DNA of 64,000 nt. It comes from Pedobacter steynii. GTDB lineage: Bacteria > Bacteroidota > Bacteroidia > Sphingobacteriales > Sphingobacteriaceae. The stretch covers positions 744,001 through 808,000 of the forward strand of contig NZ_CP017141.1 of the NCBI RefSeq assembly GCF_001721645.1. Reading direction: 5' to 3'. Shown here in pieces: positions 1-7,961 of this stretch (the first letter of the stretch is position 1; the number at the start of each line of letters is the position of its first letter). A program made the position numbers and the translations under genes. Below the pieces are notes generated by a model that saw only the letters and a list, made by a program, of their open reading frames with translations, was not told the origin of the DNA and ran no database searches.

Positions 1-1989
1 AAAAGTATAGGATGTTGTGGTTGTAGAGGTATTTCTGGCTCTTCCGTTCGGCGCGCCATCTCCGACAATTTTATTCTGATAATCTGAGAAAAAATAATTC
101 GTCACATCAACACCTAAGTTCGTCGTAAATTTGAAATCTTTAAGGAAGGTCACTTCGCCATAAGCTCTTGCTCCAAGGACGTTTCTTTTAATCTGATTTT
201 TATTCAACAAGGTCTCCTGAAGGATATGACGTCCCACACTTGCTCCTGAAGGTCTGTTAGGAATACCCAAAGAAGAAAACAGGTTTCCAGTATCATAGAT
301 TTTGGCTCCTTTTTCATCATAAAGAAGTTCCCCTGTTGTTGGATCATGCGCATATACGGGATAAATTGGCCCCATATTTCTGGAGAAATAGAAAGGATTT
401 ACGAAATTAGTGGTACCATCTCCATCTGACTGATTGGATTTCGTCATATTCCCTGTAATATTCAAGCCGGTTTTAAACCAGCTGAGTGGTTTTGAATTCA
501 CATTGATCCTTCCATTAATCCGGTTGTAATCAGAGCGGATGATGTATCCTTTTTCATCCAGATAGCCCAGGGAAACATAATAATCAGATTTCTCAGAACC
601 TCCGCTAACCGCCATTGTATAATCGCCTCTTGAACCCACTCTTTTAAGTTCATCAAGCCAGTTCAGATCATCCGCATATTTTAGTTGTGCATTTGGGTTG
701 AGTAAACCATCCGTACCAACGATAGATTTATCGTCCACATTGAAAGGATTATTACCTAATAAACTTTTGATTTCATTACTCGCCATGGTATTGGCCGCAT
801 CTAAAGAAAGACCCGGAGTAGTTCCTGTAGGATACACCAGACTGTTTCTGAAGGCCTGCCAGGCCAGAGGGTAGTATTGAGCTGCATTTACAGTTTCATA
901 TTCCGGTACTCCTCTTGAAGTTACCCCCTGCATTGCCCGTATGGTTAATTGTTCTTTATTTGCTCTCCCTTTTTTGGTAGTGATCAGAATCACCCCATTC
1001 GCAGCACTCGAACCGTATAAGGCCGAGGAAGCCGCATCTTTCAAGACACTGATACTTTCGATGTCTTCTGTGTTCAGGTTACCAATATTTCCGTCATACT
1101 GAACTCCATCAACCACATACAAAGGATCGTTAGAGGCATTGATCGAACCGGAACCACGTAGCCTGATTGAAGGACCGGCTCCCGGCTGTCCACTTCCCGC
1201 ATTCACCTGGATTCCAGGAGCAGCACCCGCAAGGGCAGTAAGCACATTAGTCATCGGTCTTTTTGCCAGGTCTTCAGAACCTACTCTTGCAAGGGCACCT
1301 GTATATGCTGCCTTTGTAGAAGTTCCATAAGCTACAGTAATCAACACATCTCCAAGCACTTTTGCATCCTGTTCCAGTTGAATATCCCCAAGGTTCTCTG
1401 CTGCTTTTACTTCTTTTGGAAGGTAACCGATATAAGAGATCACCAGAACAGCTCCTTTTTCTACATTTTTAATCAGGAAATTTCCTGAGGCATCTGTCCC
1501 TACAGCTTTGGTTCCGGATTTTAACTTAACCGAAGCTCCGCCCAAAGGAAGGCCTGTTTCATCAATCACACGGCCACGAACATCAATGGCAGCAACTGCA
1601 GCTAAAGAAATCCTTGCACGTTCCTCTTCCGTTTTTCTTCTGATCACCACAATGTTATTATTCACAGAATAGGTCAGCTCCTGGTCTGCAAAACAGATTT
1701 GCAGCACTTCCTCGATGGTAGAGCCTTTCACATTGATGTTAATTGGCTTAGCATTGCGGATTAAGCTGGTATTACCCAAAAAATCATAACCGCTTTGAGT
1801 TCTTATTTTATTAATAATTTTTTCGAGTGAGGCGTTCTTCTCCGTCAGCGTAATGCGCTGAGCATATCCATTAGCACTTACATGAAGTATTCCTATGGAC
1901 ATCAGTATTAGAATTAGCTTCATAATCCTTAAGAATTGAATAGGTATCCACGCCAAAGGCCTGCACCTAAAAAGATGGTAAATAATCAT
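1..1989 (-). CDS. SusC/RagA-type TonB-linked outer-membrane receptor with STN domain (partial)
   Basis: This is the N-terminal part, about 660 residues, of a SusC/RagA transporter that imports a ligand across the outer membrane using TonB energy; the barrel continues beyond the left edge. A basic extension (residues 1-22) precedes a hydrophobic signal segment (about 23-44, ending ANGYAQ). Then come an STN domain (about 45-119), a carboxypeptidase-regulatory beta-sandwich (about 132-215) and the plug with the family stretch DPLYVVDGVQYDG. STN domains let receptors signal to FecR-type anti-sigma factors, and fecR and an ECF sigma gene lie just upstream on the same strand. A SusD partner is expected off the edge. 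An internal ATG at 1923 is an alternative start. The substrate cannot be read from the sequence. Confidence 0.93.
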   Translation of the reverse strand, partial: MIIYHLFRCRPLAWIPIQFLRIMKLILILMSIGILHVSANGYAQRITLTEKNASLEKIINKIRTQSGYDFLGNTSLIRNAKPININVKGSTIEEVLQICFADQELTYSVNNNIVVIRRKTEEERARISLAAVAAIDVRGRVIDETGLPLGGASVKLKSGTKAVGTDASGNFLIKNVEKGAVLVISYIGYLPKEVKAAENLGDIQLEQDAKVLGDVLITVAYGTSTKAAYTGALARVGSEDLAKRPMTNVLTALAGAAPGIQVNAGSGQPGAGPSIRLRGSGSINASNDPLYVVDGVQYDGNIGNLNTEDIESISVLKDAASSALYGSSAANGVILITTKKGRANKEQLTIRAMQGVTSRGVPEYETVNAAQYYPLAWQAFRNSLVYPTGTTPGLSLDAANTMASNEIKSLLGNNPFNVDDKSIVGTDGLLNPNAQLKYADDLNWLDELKRVGSRGDYTMAVSGGSEKSDYYVSLGYLDEKGYIIRSDYNRINGRINVNSKPLSWFKTGLNITGNMTKSNQSDGDGTTNFVNPFYFSRNMGPIYPVYAHDPTTGELLYDEKGAKIYDTGNLFSSLGIPNRPSGASVGRHILQETLLNKNQIKRNVLGARAYGEVTFLKDFKFTTNLGVDVTNYFFSDYQNKIVGDGAPNGRARNTSTTTTSYTF

Positions 1990-2073
1990 ATATTTGATTG
2001 TTTGGGTTCAATTGATTGAGTTGTTTAGTCGCAATAAGAATGGGTTGTCCCGAACAAGAGATAATTAAATATC

Positions 2074-2105
2074 AGGGCCGTTCGTGTTGGTAGCACAACG
2101 GCTCT
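2074..2105 (-). other. Stem-loop in the fecR-susC intergenic region
   Basis: The arms AGGGCCGTT and AACGGCTCT pair (one G-U), extended by GTG/CAC after a one-base bulge, around a 7-base loop. It lies between the fecR stop and the susC start, in the presumed susC leader. No T-run follows on the minus strand, so a classical terminator is unlikely; mRNA processing, stabilisation or partial attenuation is possible. A second short palindrome (CTACAT-GGT-ATGTAG, 2118-2132) lies next to the fecR stop. Confidence 0.45.
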
Positions 2106-2134
2106 TTGTCAGGCACCCTACATGGTATGTAGAA

Positions 2135-3283
2135 TTATTTCGTCACAATGATCCTCCTTCCTTCGATTTTGAAATGTGCCTGATCTGTTTGTTCGATGGC
2201 ATGGAGTATGGCAGAGATGTTTTTTGAACGGGAAACCTTACCCAGAAGAGAGCTTTCTGATGGTTCCATCTCGTAAACAATTTCCACATCATACCATCTG
2301 GCCACCTTTCTTAAAATACTTTCCAGGTTTTCGTCGTTGAAGACAAAGTTTCCATATTTCCAGTCCAACACATCTTCTGCGTTCACTTGTGTAACCTGAA
2401 TATTTTTTCCTCTAAGGTTGCTTTGTTCTCCCGGACTAAGCACAATTGCCTGACCTTTTCCGGAAGAAACCCGAACGGAACCTTCCATTAGGGTAGTCCT
2501 TACCGTAGCTTCATCTTTATAAGAATTCACGTTAAAATGGGTACCTAGAACTTCTATTTCCTGGCCGGAGCTCTTCACCCGGAAGGGATGAGCTTCATCC
2601 TTGGCCACCTCGAAATAAGCCTCTCCGTTCAGCTCTACAGTCCGGTCTCTGTGCACAAAGGAAACCGGATAAGTTAGCCTGGAAGCTGCGTTTAGCCAGA
2701 CCTTTGTTCCATCAGGCAACAAAACCTGATACTGTCCGCCTCTGGGCGTTTCAATGGTATTGACGGCCGTAAGGCTGGCCAGAGCATCGCTTTTCGTATT
2801 TTCTATGGTATAGATAATCTGTCCTTCTGCATTCTTGTTGATTTTCACTCCTGATTCATCCGCCAGCTGTCCCGTCCCTGCATCGGTCAGGGCAATCCTT
2901 TTTCCATTGGCGAGTGTCAGATAGGCCTTATTGCCTCCCGGGCTGATGTCATTTTTTGCGAACTTATCCTGATTGCCCTCAGCGTTGGCTTTCGTATGAT
3001 CTTTAAAATAAAATAAGATTCCGACAGATAAACTAATCAGTACCACTGCTGCTGCAGAGATCCGGGTCCACAAACGACGACTTTGATGAAGAGAACGATC
3101 AGGTCTTAAATTTTCCCAGACCTCATATTTCGCTTTTAAAATCTGCTGCTCACTAATTTCATGCTCAGGCTGCCTATTCTGTACATACCAGGTTTCCAGC
3201 AATGCCAGCTCTTCAGCACTACAATTGCCCTGATGGTATTTATTCAGCAGATCATCTAAATCAATTTTTCGCATGGAATCCAA
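2135..3283 (-). CDS. FecR family anti-sigma factor
   Basis: This inner-membrane anti-sigma factor should relay the occupied state of the adjacent SusC receptor to the ECF sigma factor encoded upstream. The 382-residue protein has a cytoplasmic N-terminal sigma-binding part (about 1-70) and one transmembrane helix (about 72-94). A periplasmic FecR domain follows (about 178-270, with TPRGGQYQVLLPDGT and WLNAASRLTYP). The C-terminal DUF4974-type domain (about 310-382, GNFVFNDENLESIL) is expected to contact the receptor STN domain. Length and domain order are normal for Bacteroidota FecR proteins. The three-gene order sigma, fecR, susC is the standard cell-surface signalling arrangement. Confidence 0.95.
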   Translation of the reverse strand: MDSMRKIDLDDLLNKYHQGNCSAEELALLETWYVQNRQPEHEISEQQILKAKYEVWENLRPDRSLHQSRRLWTRISAAAVVLISLSVGILFYFKDHTKANAEGNQDKFAKNDISPGGNKAYLTLANGKRIALTDAGTGQLADESGVKINKNAEGQIIYTIENTKSDALASLTAVNTIETPRGGQYQVLLPDGTKVWLNAASRLTYPVSFVHRDRTVELNGEAYFEVAKDEAHPFRVKSSGQEIEVLGTHFNVNSYKDEATVRTTLMEGSVRVSSGKGQAIVLSPGEQSNLRGKNIQVTQVNAEDVLDWKYGNFVFNDENLESILRKVARWYDVEIVYEMEPSESSLLGKVSRSKNISAILHAIEQTDQAHFKIEGRRIIVTK

Positions 3284-3375
3284 AAAACCCGTTAGGGGCT
3301 TTCTAAAAGAACAGACCCTTAAGTCCTATGGCATGGGGGTAAAATATTTTTATTTTTTTTCAAAAAAAATGAAAA

Positions 3376-3951
3376 CTATCCAAAGAACATCAGAAAATAA
3401 AAGATCAGTCCAAACTTAATTTTAAGGATTTTAAGGGCATTTTTAACATGGCTACGCACCGATTGTTCGGTAATATCCATCTGTTCGGCAATTTCTTTGT
3501 AGGTATAGTGATGTTTCCTGCTCAGCTCAAATACTGCTTTCATCTTTGGCGGTAGAGACTGGACTTCTTTTTCAATGATTGCCGCCAGTTGCCGTTCTCT
3601 GACCCGATGGTCGGTAAGCCCCTCCTCTGATTGAAGATAGACACTTTGTTTTGCCGCATAGGCTGCGACTACATGCTGATGGGCAATCACCTTCAATACT
3701 TTATTTCGTACTGCTGTGTAGAGGTAATTCGACAAATTGTTTTGAATCAGAAGGGTTGCTTTCTTATTCCATAAATCTTCAAATAGCTCCTGAACCACAT
3801 CTTTTGCCTGGTCCTCATCTCGCAATCGGTTTAAGGCATGTTTATACAATACTCCAAAGAAACGTTCATACAATTCCGCAAACGCACGATCGTCTCCTGA
3901 ATGGAGCCGTTCCGTCAGTTCACTGTCGGGAAGATCGCCGTAAGAGATCAT
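3376..3951 (-). CDS. RNA polymerase ECF-type sigma factor
   Basis: This 191-residue protein is a minimal sigma-70 factor with region 2 (about 22-85, containing DEDQAKDVVQELFEDLW) and region 4 (about 130-180, with the helix-turn-helix YTYKEIAEQMDITEQSVRSH). It lacks region 3, as ECF factors do. It probably directs transcription of the downstream susC and is held by the FecR protein encoded 92 bases downstream. The C-terminal tail is hydrophobic (FGLIFYFLMFFG), common in Bacteroidota ECF factors of FecR loci. The ATG at 3951 places the first sigma helix at the usual distance from the N-terminus. Confidence 0.95.
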   Translation of the reverse strand: MISYGDLPDSELTERLHSGDDRAFAELYERFFGVLYKHALNRLRDEDQAKDVVQELFEDLWNKKATLLIQNNLSNYLYTAVRNKVLKVIAHQHVVAAYAAKQSVYLQSEEGLTDHRVRERQLAAIIEKEVQSLPPKMKAVFELSRKHHYTYKEIAEQMDITEQSVRSHVKNALKILKIKFGLIFYFLMFFG

Positions 3952-4035
3952 GAAATTGATTAATAAATAAGTTTAGGAGAAGATGTTCCCAATATTAATT
4001 ATTTATAATCTAATTGTATTGTTTTTTTTACACAA

Positions 4036-4500
4036 TTAATTGTCATTATTTACTTCCAGCCAATGCCCATCAGGGTCCTGGAAATAAATCTGCTTGATCC
4101 CATCCACTCTTAAAGTCACGCTTTGAGCAGCACCAGCCCAGTTTTCATAGGGGATATCTTTGGCTTTAAGTTTTGTGATAAAGGTTTCAATGGAATCCAC
4201 GCTAAAACACAAATGCTCATTTTTATCGAAGTTTCCTTTGCCTTTTGCGCCCTGAATCAAATGAAGCTGCCCTGCAGGCCCCAGGCTAAACCAGGTGTGG
4301 CGGCCATCATGAAAAGGTTCCGGGATCTGCGTAAATTCAAAAACGCTTTTATAAAACTCAGTGGATTTCTCCAGGTCAGTTACGTATACTGCAATGTGGT
4401 TCAGCACAGCGGCATGTTGTTTTTTTTCAGTTTGTGCCATAGATTTATGGAAGGAGCTCAGGCTGAGCACAGCCGTAATGAGCAGGATTGATATTTTCAT
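4036..4500 (-). CDS. Secreted VOC-family (glyoxalase/dioxygenase-fold) protein
   Basis: This 154-residue protein carries a cleavable signal peptide (residues 1-22, ending SMAQ) followed by a single vicinal-oxygen-chelate domain. Visible VOC features are the opening NHIAVYVTDLEKSTEFYKSV, the histidine in LHLIQG, the HLCFSVD strand and the closing DPDGHWLEVN with its terminal metal-ligand-type Glu. Most VOC proteins are cytoplasmic, so the exported location is slightly unusual. It lies 10 bases downstream of the GNAT gene on the same strand and is probably co-transcribed with it. The substrate is unknown; glyoxalase activity should not be assumed. Confidence 0.85.
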   Translation of the reverse strand: MKISILLITAVLSLSSFHKSMAQTEKKQHAAVLNHIAVYVTDLEKSTEFYKSVFEFTQIPEPFHDGRHTWFSLGPAGQLHLIQGAKGKGNFDKNEHLCFSVDSIETFITKLKAKDIPYENWAGAAQSVTLRVDGIKQIYFQDPDGHWLEVNNDN

Positions 4501-4510
4501 AATATGTTTA

Positions 4511-4969
4511 TTAAATCAAATTGACATCGCGGTCTAAACGGTAGAGATCAAAACCTTTATCCCAATAATCCTTTACAATTTCTCTAAGCTCAAGACCAAA
4601 TTTCGCATAGAACTCATGTGCCAACTGAGAGGTACGTACCGACACTGTCTTTATCCCTTCTATTTCTTTAATTTTTTGAATCCTGAATTTCGTTAATGCA
4701 GATCCAAGGCCTTTACCCTGACTTTCCGGATGAAAGAAATCCCAGGATAACTTTCCTGTTTCTCCATCTTCTGACAAGTTAAAACCGCCACAACCAAAAA
4801 TAACGCCATCCAGTTCCACCACATAGTAATTGTCTGCATGGTGATCCAGATAGTCGATGAGATCGGCTTCTTCATTTGGAGAAAAATATTCGGGTATGTT
4901 CAGCTTCAACAGTTCAACGATACGGCTGCGGTCCCTGGCTTCGTGTTTTCTTATGATCATGTCGTTCAT
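4511..4969 (-). CDS. GNAT family N-acetyltransferase
   Basis: The protein matches the GNAT fold: an N-terminal strand (MIIRKHEARDRSRIVELLK), the central strands YYVVELDGVIFGCGGF, and the acetyl-CoA pyrophosphate-binding loop in HPESQGKGLGSALTKF (pattern Q/RxxGxG/A). I place the start at 4969, where GGAG lies 10 bases upstream. The reading frame extends to an ATG at 5035, but the 22 extra residues look uncharacteristic. About 152 residues is normal for a single-domain GNAT enzyme. The gene probably forms a two-gene unit with the VOC gene. The acceptor substrate (amino acid, peptide or antibiotic) cannot be inferred. Confidence 0.88.
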   Translation of the reverse strand: MNDMIIRKHEARDRSRIVELLKLNIPEYFSPNEEADLIDYLDHHADNYYVVELDGVIFGCGGFNLSEDGETGKLSWDFFHPESQGKGLGSALTKFRIQKIKEIEGIKTVSVRTSQLAHEFYAKFGLELREIVKDYWDKGFDLYRLDRDVNLI

Positions 4970-5148
4970 CTTAGGTATTCTCCATTTCGTTATTGGCCGC
5001 GCAGCATAAGTTTTTCCGTTACGAGCCCATTTCACAAATAAAGGAAAAATAAAAATAGCATTCCTGAAATCAAAACAAACGTTACCAAAAACAAAAGATC
5101 TCCTTTCACCGAAGCCTTATTTCCAACTGAAATATTCCAGGAGAATAT

Positions 5149-5274
5149 ATGGAGTTAGACAGGCCCGAAGCCGAAGCAAGCCCTATTAACCCCTATGGTC
5201 GGCCGATACTTGTCTATGCTAAACTAAACTCGTATATCCATATTTCAAAGGATAAGGATGATGAAATCAGATAA
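5149..5274 (+). CDS. Candidate 41-residue small ORF in the GNAT-crp gap
   Basis: The 5036-5357 gap holds no recognisable gene, but an ATG at 5149 preceded by AGGAG at ideal spacing opens 41 codons ending in TAA. The predicted peptide is hydrophilic, begins MELDRPEAEASPINPYGRP, and ends in a charged KDKDDEIR tail. Codon use resembles the neighbours. I recognise no family, and it could be the remnant of a longer gene. The rest of the gap shows no hairpin or clear promoter. Confidence 0.35.
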   Translation: MELDRPEAEASPINPYGRPILVYAKLNSYIHISKDKDDEIR

Positions 5275-5357
5275 ACATGATGAGGTTTTTTGAACATTTA
5301 CAGCTGATATTGAAAACTTTCAACTAATTTGTGGCCTGGAGACAACTTCAGACTTGA

Positions 5358-5939
5358 ATGACAGGAGCCAAAGAAATCATAAAGGAACATATTGCCAAAA
5401 CCGTCACATTAACTGATGAGCAGTACGACTATGTCTTCTCCCATTTCAAATTAAAATCGTACAAAAAAGGACAGGCAATTATCACAGCCGGCGATCAGGT
5501 AGACTGCGAGTACTTTGTATTGGATGGCTGCCTGAAAGCATTTTATATCAATGATGACCTGAAAATGTTTATCCTTCAATTTGCTATGCCAACCTGGTGG
5601 GCCTCGGACTATAATGCTTTGTACAGCGGAGCAAAAGCCACCATAAATGTAGATTGTATTACCGATGCGGAGGTGCTTTGCCTATCCAGTGCCGACCGGG
5701 AAAAATTGTGCAGCGAGCTTCATCAGGTAGAATATTTTTTTCGTTGGCGCACCAATAAAGGCTATGTGGCCGCACAAAAACGCCTGCTTTCTTTTATGAA
5801 TAACGATGCTAAACACCGTTATGAAGAGCTGTTAAAAATGTATCCGCAACTGTACAATATGGTTCCTAAAAGTTTGATCGCAGCTTATTTAGGCGTTTCA
5901 AGGGAAACACTCAGCCGCCTTTATCAGCGTGAAAAGTGA
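5358..5939 (+). CDS. Crp/Fnr family transcriptional regulator
   Basis: This 193-residue protein has an N-terminal cyclic-nucleotide-binding-type beta-barrel (about 28-120, with YKKGQAIITAGD and YFVLDGCLKAFYI), a dimerisation helix, and a C-terminal winged-helix segment with the recognition helix in SLIAAYLGVSRETLSRL. No cysteine cluster for an Fe-S centre is visible, and the canonical cAMP-binding RxS loop is not obvious, so the effector is unknown. Its stop codon lies within the first of two Crp-type palindromes that precede the yceI operon, suggesting that this protein controls that operon and perhaps its own read-through. Bacteroidota carry many such paralogues. Confidence 0.92.
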   Translation: MTGAKEIIKEHIAKTVTLTDEQYDYVFSHFKLKSYKKGQAIITAGDQVDCEYFVLDGCLKAFYINDDLKMFILQFAMPTWWASDYNALYSGAKATINVDCITDAEVLCLSSADREKLCSELHQVEYFFRWRTNKGYVAAQKRLLSFMNNDAKHRYEELLKMYPQLYNMVPKSLIAAYLGVSRETLSRLYQREK

Positions 5940-5987
5940 CCTACATCACTTAAACTGCTGATATTCCCGAATGTGATGTAGGTCACA
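5935..5987. promoter_or_regulatory. Two Crp-type palindromic operators
   Basis: AGTGA-N6-TCACT (5935-5950) and TGTGA-N6-TCACA (5972-5987) are each perfect 5+5 palindromes, and the second equals the classic CRP consensus. The two sites are also reverse complements of each other over 14 bases, so the pair could form a hairpin in RNA. Their centres are 37 bp apart. The second centre lies about 42-45 bp upstream of the start site expected from the -7-like CACCTTTG box, the classical position for class II activation. Confidence 0.75.
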
Positions 5988-6009
5988 TGCTCTAACAGAT
6001 TTTCCTCTC

Positions 6010-6017
6010 CACCTTTG
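6010..6017 (+). promoter_or_regulatory. Probable -7 element of the yceI operon
   Basis: CACCTTTG differs at one base from the Bacteroidota -7 consensus TAnnTTTG. It would start transcription near 6021-6025, about 20 bases before the chosen yceI start, and supports choosing the ATG at 6044 over the one at 6020. No good -33 element is visible, as expected for an activator-dependent promoter. Confidence 0.45.
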
Positions 6018-6043
6018 TCTTGTTATTTAAAAACATAAAGACA

Positions 6044-6580
6044 ATGGAAACTCAAAAATTTGAAATCGCAGGCGGCCAAAGCAATGTTGATTGGATTGGC
6101 AGAAAGGTAACCGGTTCACATAATGGAACTATAGCCATTAAAAAAGGTGAATTAATTTTAAACAACGGTGAGCTTACCGGGGGCAAAATCATTATTGACA
6201 CCACCACGATCAAAATACTGGACGTAACAGATCCAGCACTCAATGCCCAATTCTACGGCCACCTGGCTTCAGACGACTTCTTCTCATCAGAAAGCTACCC
6301 CGAAGCAGTTTTACTAATCACTTCAGTTTCCGGGACCAGCATTCAAGGCGACCTGACTATTAAGGGCATCACTCATCCTATAGCTTTTGATGCTGTCCTG
6401 AATGTAAACGGTGATACGCTTGTTGCATCCGGAAAGCTGGTCGTAGACCGCACCAAATACGAAATGAGATTTCGTTCGGGTAATTTCTTTAAAGACCTGG
6501 GTGACACCCTGATCTATAATGATTTTGACCTGAATGTAACGATCACTGCTATAGCTGTAAAAGCAGACGCTCTAGCCTAA
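6044..6580 (+). CDS. YceI family lipocalin-like protein
   Basis: YceI proteins form an elongated beta-barrel that binds isoprenoid-type lipids such as polyprenyl quinones. The 178-residue sequence opens with NVDWIGRKVTGSHNGTI, equivalent to the usual start of the fold, and contains ELTGGKIIIDTTTI and the later SIQGDLTIKGITHPI, typical of the family. Unlike many YceI proteins it has no signal peptide from the 6044 start (METQKFEIAG), so it is probably cytoplasmic, as in many Bacteroidota copies. It is the first gene of the Crp-linked operon, 11 bases before the tautomerase gene. Confidence 0.92.
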   Translation: METQKFEIAGGQSNVDWIGRKVTGSHNGTIAIKKGELILNNGELTGGKIIIDTTTIKILDVTDPALNAQFYGHLASDDFFSSESYPEAVLLITSVSGTSIQGDLTIKGITHPIAFDAVLNVNGDTLVASGKLVVDRTKYEMRFRSGNFFKDLGDTLIYNDFDLNVTITAIAVKADALA

Positions 6581-6591
6581 TCCATAAAGCC

Positions 6592-6813
6592 ATGCCATAC
6601 GTAAAAATAGAAGTGACCCGCGAAGGGGTTACCAGGGAGCAAAAGCAAGCCCTGATCAAAGGGGTAACTGACCTGATGACTGAAGTATTAAATAAAGACC
6701 CTCAATTAACCTTTGTAGTGATCCAGGAATATGACCTGGACAACTGGGGCCATGCCGGAGAGCAGGTATCTGTACTCAGGGAAAAAGGGATAACCGCTGA
6801 AAGAAAAAAATAA
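6592..6813 (+). CDS. 4-oxalocrotonate tautomerase family protein
   Basis: This small protein begins MPYVKIEV, so removal of Met exposes the N-terminal proline that is the catalytic base of the tautomerase superfamily. The rest matches the 4-OT beta-alpha-beta fold, with the helix EQKQALIKGVTDLMTEVL and the strand TFVVIQEYDLDNW. At 73 residues it is slightly longer than classical 4-OT (about 62), as in the YusQ/YrdN-like subgroup. Its stop shares a base with the next gene's start (TAATG), indicating translational coupling. It may isomerise an enol or dehalogenate a small compound; the substrate is unknown. Confidence 0.88.
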   Translation: MPYVKIEVTREGVTREQKQALIKGVTDLMTEVLNKDPQLTFVVIQEYDLDNWGHAGEQVSVLREKGITAERKK

Positions 6814-7547
6814 TGAAAAAGCAAACCATCATCGTTACCGGTGCCTCATCCGGCATCGGCAAAGAAATAGCCCGTCACTTTTTATTGAAGGGTGACCATG
6901 TCGTCATTAATTCTTCTACCGCTGAAAAACTGGAAGAAGTTTACCATGAACTTGGTGCCGGGGAAAACCTGGCCATGGTAGCAGGCAATGTGAAAGATAA
7001 AAGCACAGGCGAGCGGATTTTAAAAAGCGCTATGGAAAGATTTGGTTCCGCAGACGTGCTGGTGAATAACGCAGGCATCTACGAAACCAAGGCATTCCTG
7101 GAAGTAGACGAAGCTTACCTCGACCGCTTTTTGGATACCAATCTGAAGGGAACCTTCTTTACTACACAAGCCCTTATTCCACAAATGTTGAAGCAGCAAT
7201 CCGGAGTTGTGATCAATATCGGTACCCCTCTGGTTTATCATGCCCTGGGCGGCGCGCCCTCAACAGCACCAATTTCGAGCAAGGGTGCCATTCATGCCCT
7301 TACGCTACAGCTGGCGGCTGAGTTTGGTAAAAATAACATCCGTGTCAATACGATAGCACCTGGCATTATACGCACCCCAATGCATGGCGAGCATGCAGAC
7401 AGCAGCGCTGGCATACACTTATTAAACCGTGTCGGCGAAGTAGAGGACATCGCTGAAATGGTCTATACGGTGGCCAAAAGCAACTTCATCAGCGGTGCCA
7501 TTATTAATGTAGATGGAGGTATGGGCGCAGGACATCACCTAAACTGA
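6813..7547 (+). CDS. SDR-family oxidoreductase lacking the catalytic Tyr
   Basis: This 244-residue Rossmann protein has the cofactor loop TGASSGIG (about 9-16), the structural NNAG motif and the C-terminal SGAIINVDGGMG of classical short-chain dehydrogenases. However, where YxxxK is expected it reads PISSK, so the Lys is present and the Tyr is replaced by Pro. The usual catalytic Ser before it is also not evident (VINIGTPLVYHALGG). It may bind NAD(P) without typical dehydrogenase chemistry, or use another residue. I recall other SDR proteins with a similar substitution, so this may be a real subfamily. It is coupled to the tautomerase gene upstream. Confidence 0.9.
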   Translation: MKKQTIIVTGASSGIGKEIARHFLLKGDHVVINSSTAEKLEEVYHELGAGENLAMVAGNVKDKSTGERILKSAMERFGSADVLVNNAGIYETKAFLEVDEAYLDRFLDTNLKGTFFTTQALIPQMLKQQSGVVINIGTPLVYHALGGAPSTAPISSKGAIHALTLQLAAEFGKNNIRVNTIAPGIIRTPMHGEHADSSAGIHLLNRVGEVEDIAEMVYTVAKSNFISGAIINVDGGMGAGHHLN

Positions 7548-7570
7548 TTGAAAATTTTAGATCTAAAAAA

Positions 7571-7951
7571 ATGGAAAGTCAACAAACAGCTAAAATAGCC
7601 ATTTCACAAGTGCTGAAAGACTATTATTTTAAAGGGATTTATGAGGGGGATACCAGCCTGCTAATCGAGGTCTATCATCCTGGAACGTTATTGTTTGGCG
7701 ACGTTAAAGGCGAACCCTATGCCAAAACACTGGCTGCCTATTTAGCCGGTGTTGCGCAGCGCCAAAGCCCCAGAGATTCGGGCAAGCCCTTTAAGGGAGA
7801 TATCTTAGCCATCAAAGTGGTACAATCTATCGCCCTGGCAGAAGTAAAGGTAAAAATGTACGAGTTTAACTACCACGAGTTTTTATCTTTCCATAAGATT
7901 GAAGGAAAATGGCTGATCGTAAATAAAATGATAGCCGACGTTAAACCATAA
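7571..7951 (+). CDS. NTF2-like (putative lumazine-binding) protein
   Basis: The 126-residue protein has the cone-shaped NTF2-like pattern: an N-terminal helix (ISQVLKDYYFKGIYEGDTSLLIEVYH), a strand pair, and the C-terminal sheet IALAEVKVKMYEFNYHEFLSFHKI followed by KWLIVNKM. This matches the group often annotated as putative lumazine-binding, which has no proven function. NTF2-like proteins serve as small enzymes (isomerases, dehydratases) or binding proteins. It is the fourth gene of the operon, 23 bases after the SDR gene and 10 bases before the nitronate monooxygenase gene. Confidence 0.82.
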   Translation: MESQQTAKIAISQVLKDYYFKGIYEGDTSLLIEVYHPGTLLFGDVKGEPYAKTLAAYLAGVAQRQSPRDSGKPFKGDILAIKVVQSIALAEVKVKMYEFNYHEFLSFHKIEGKWLIVNKMIADVKP

Positions 7952-7961
7952 AAATAAAGCC

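Noticed and set aside
1139..1330. A 63-codon plus-strand frame within the susC gene
   Set aside because: It is an antisense shadow of the TonB plug region without any promoter or domain.
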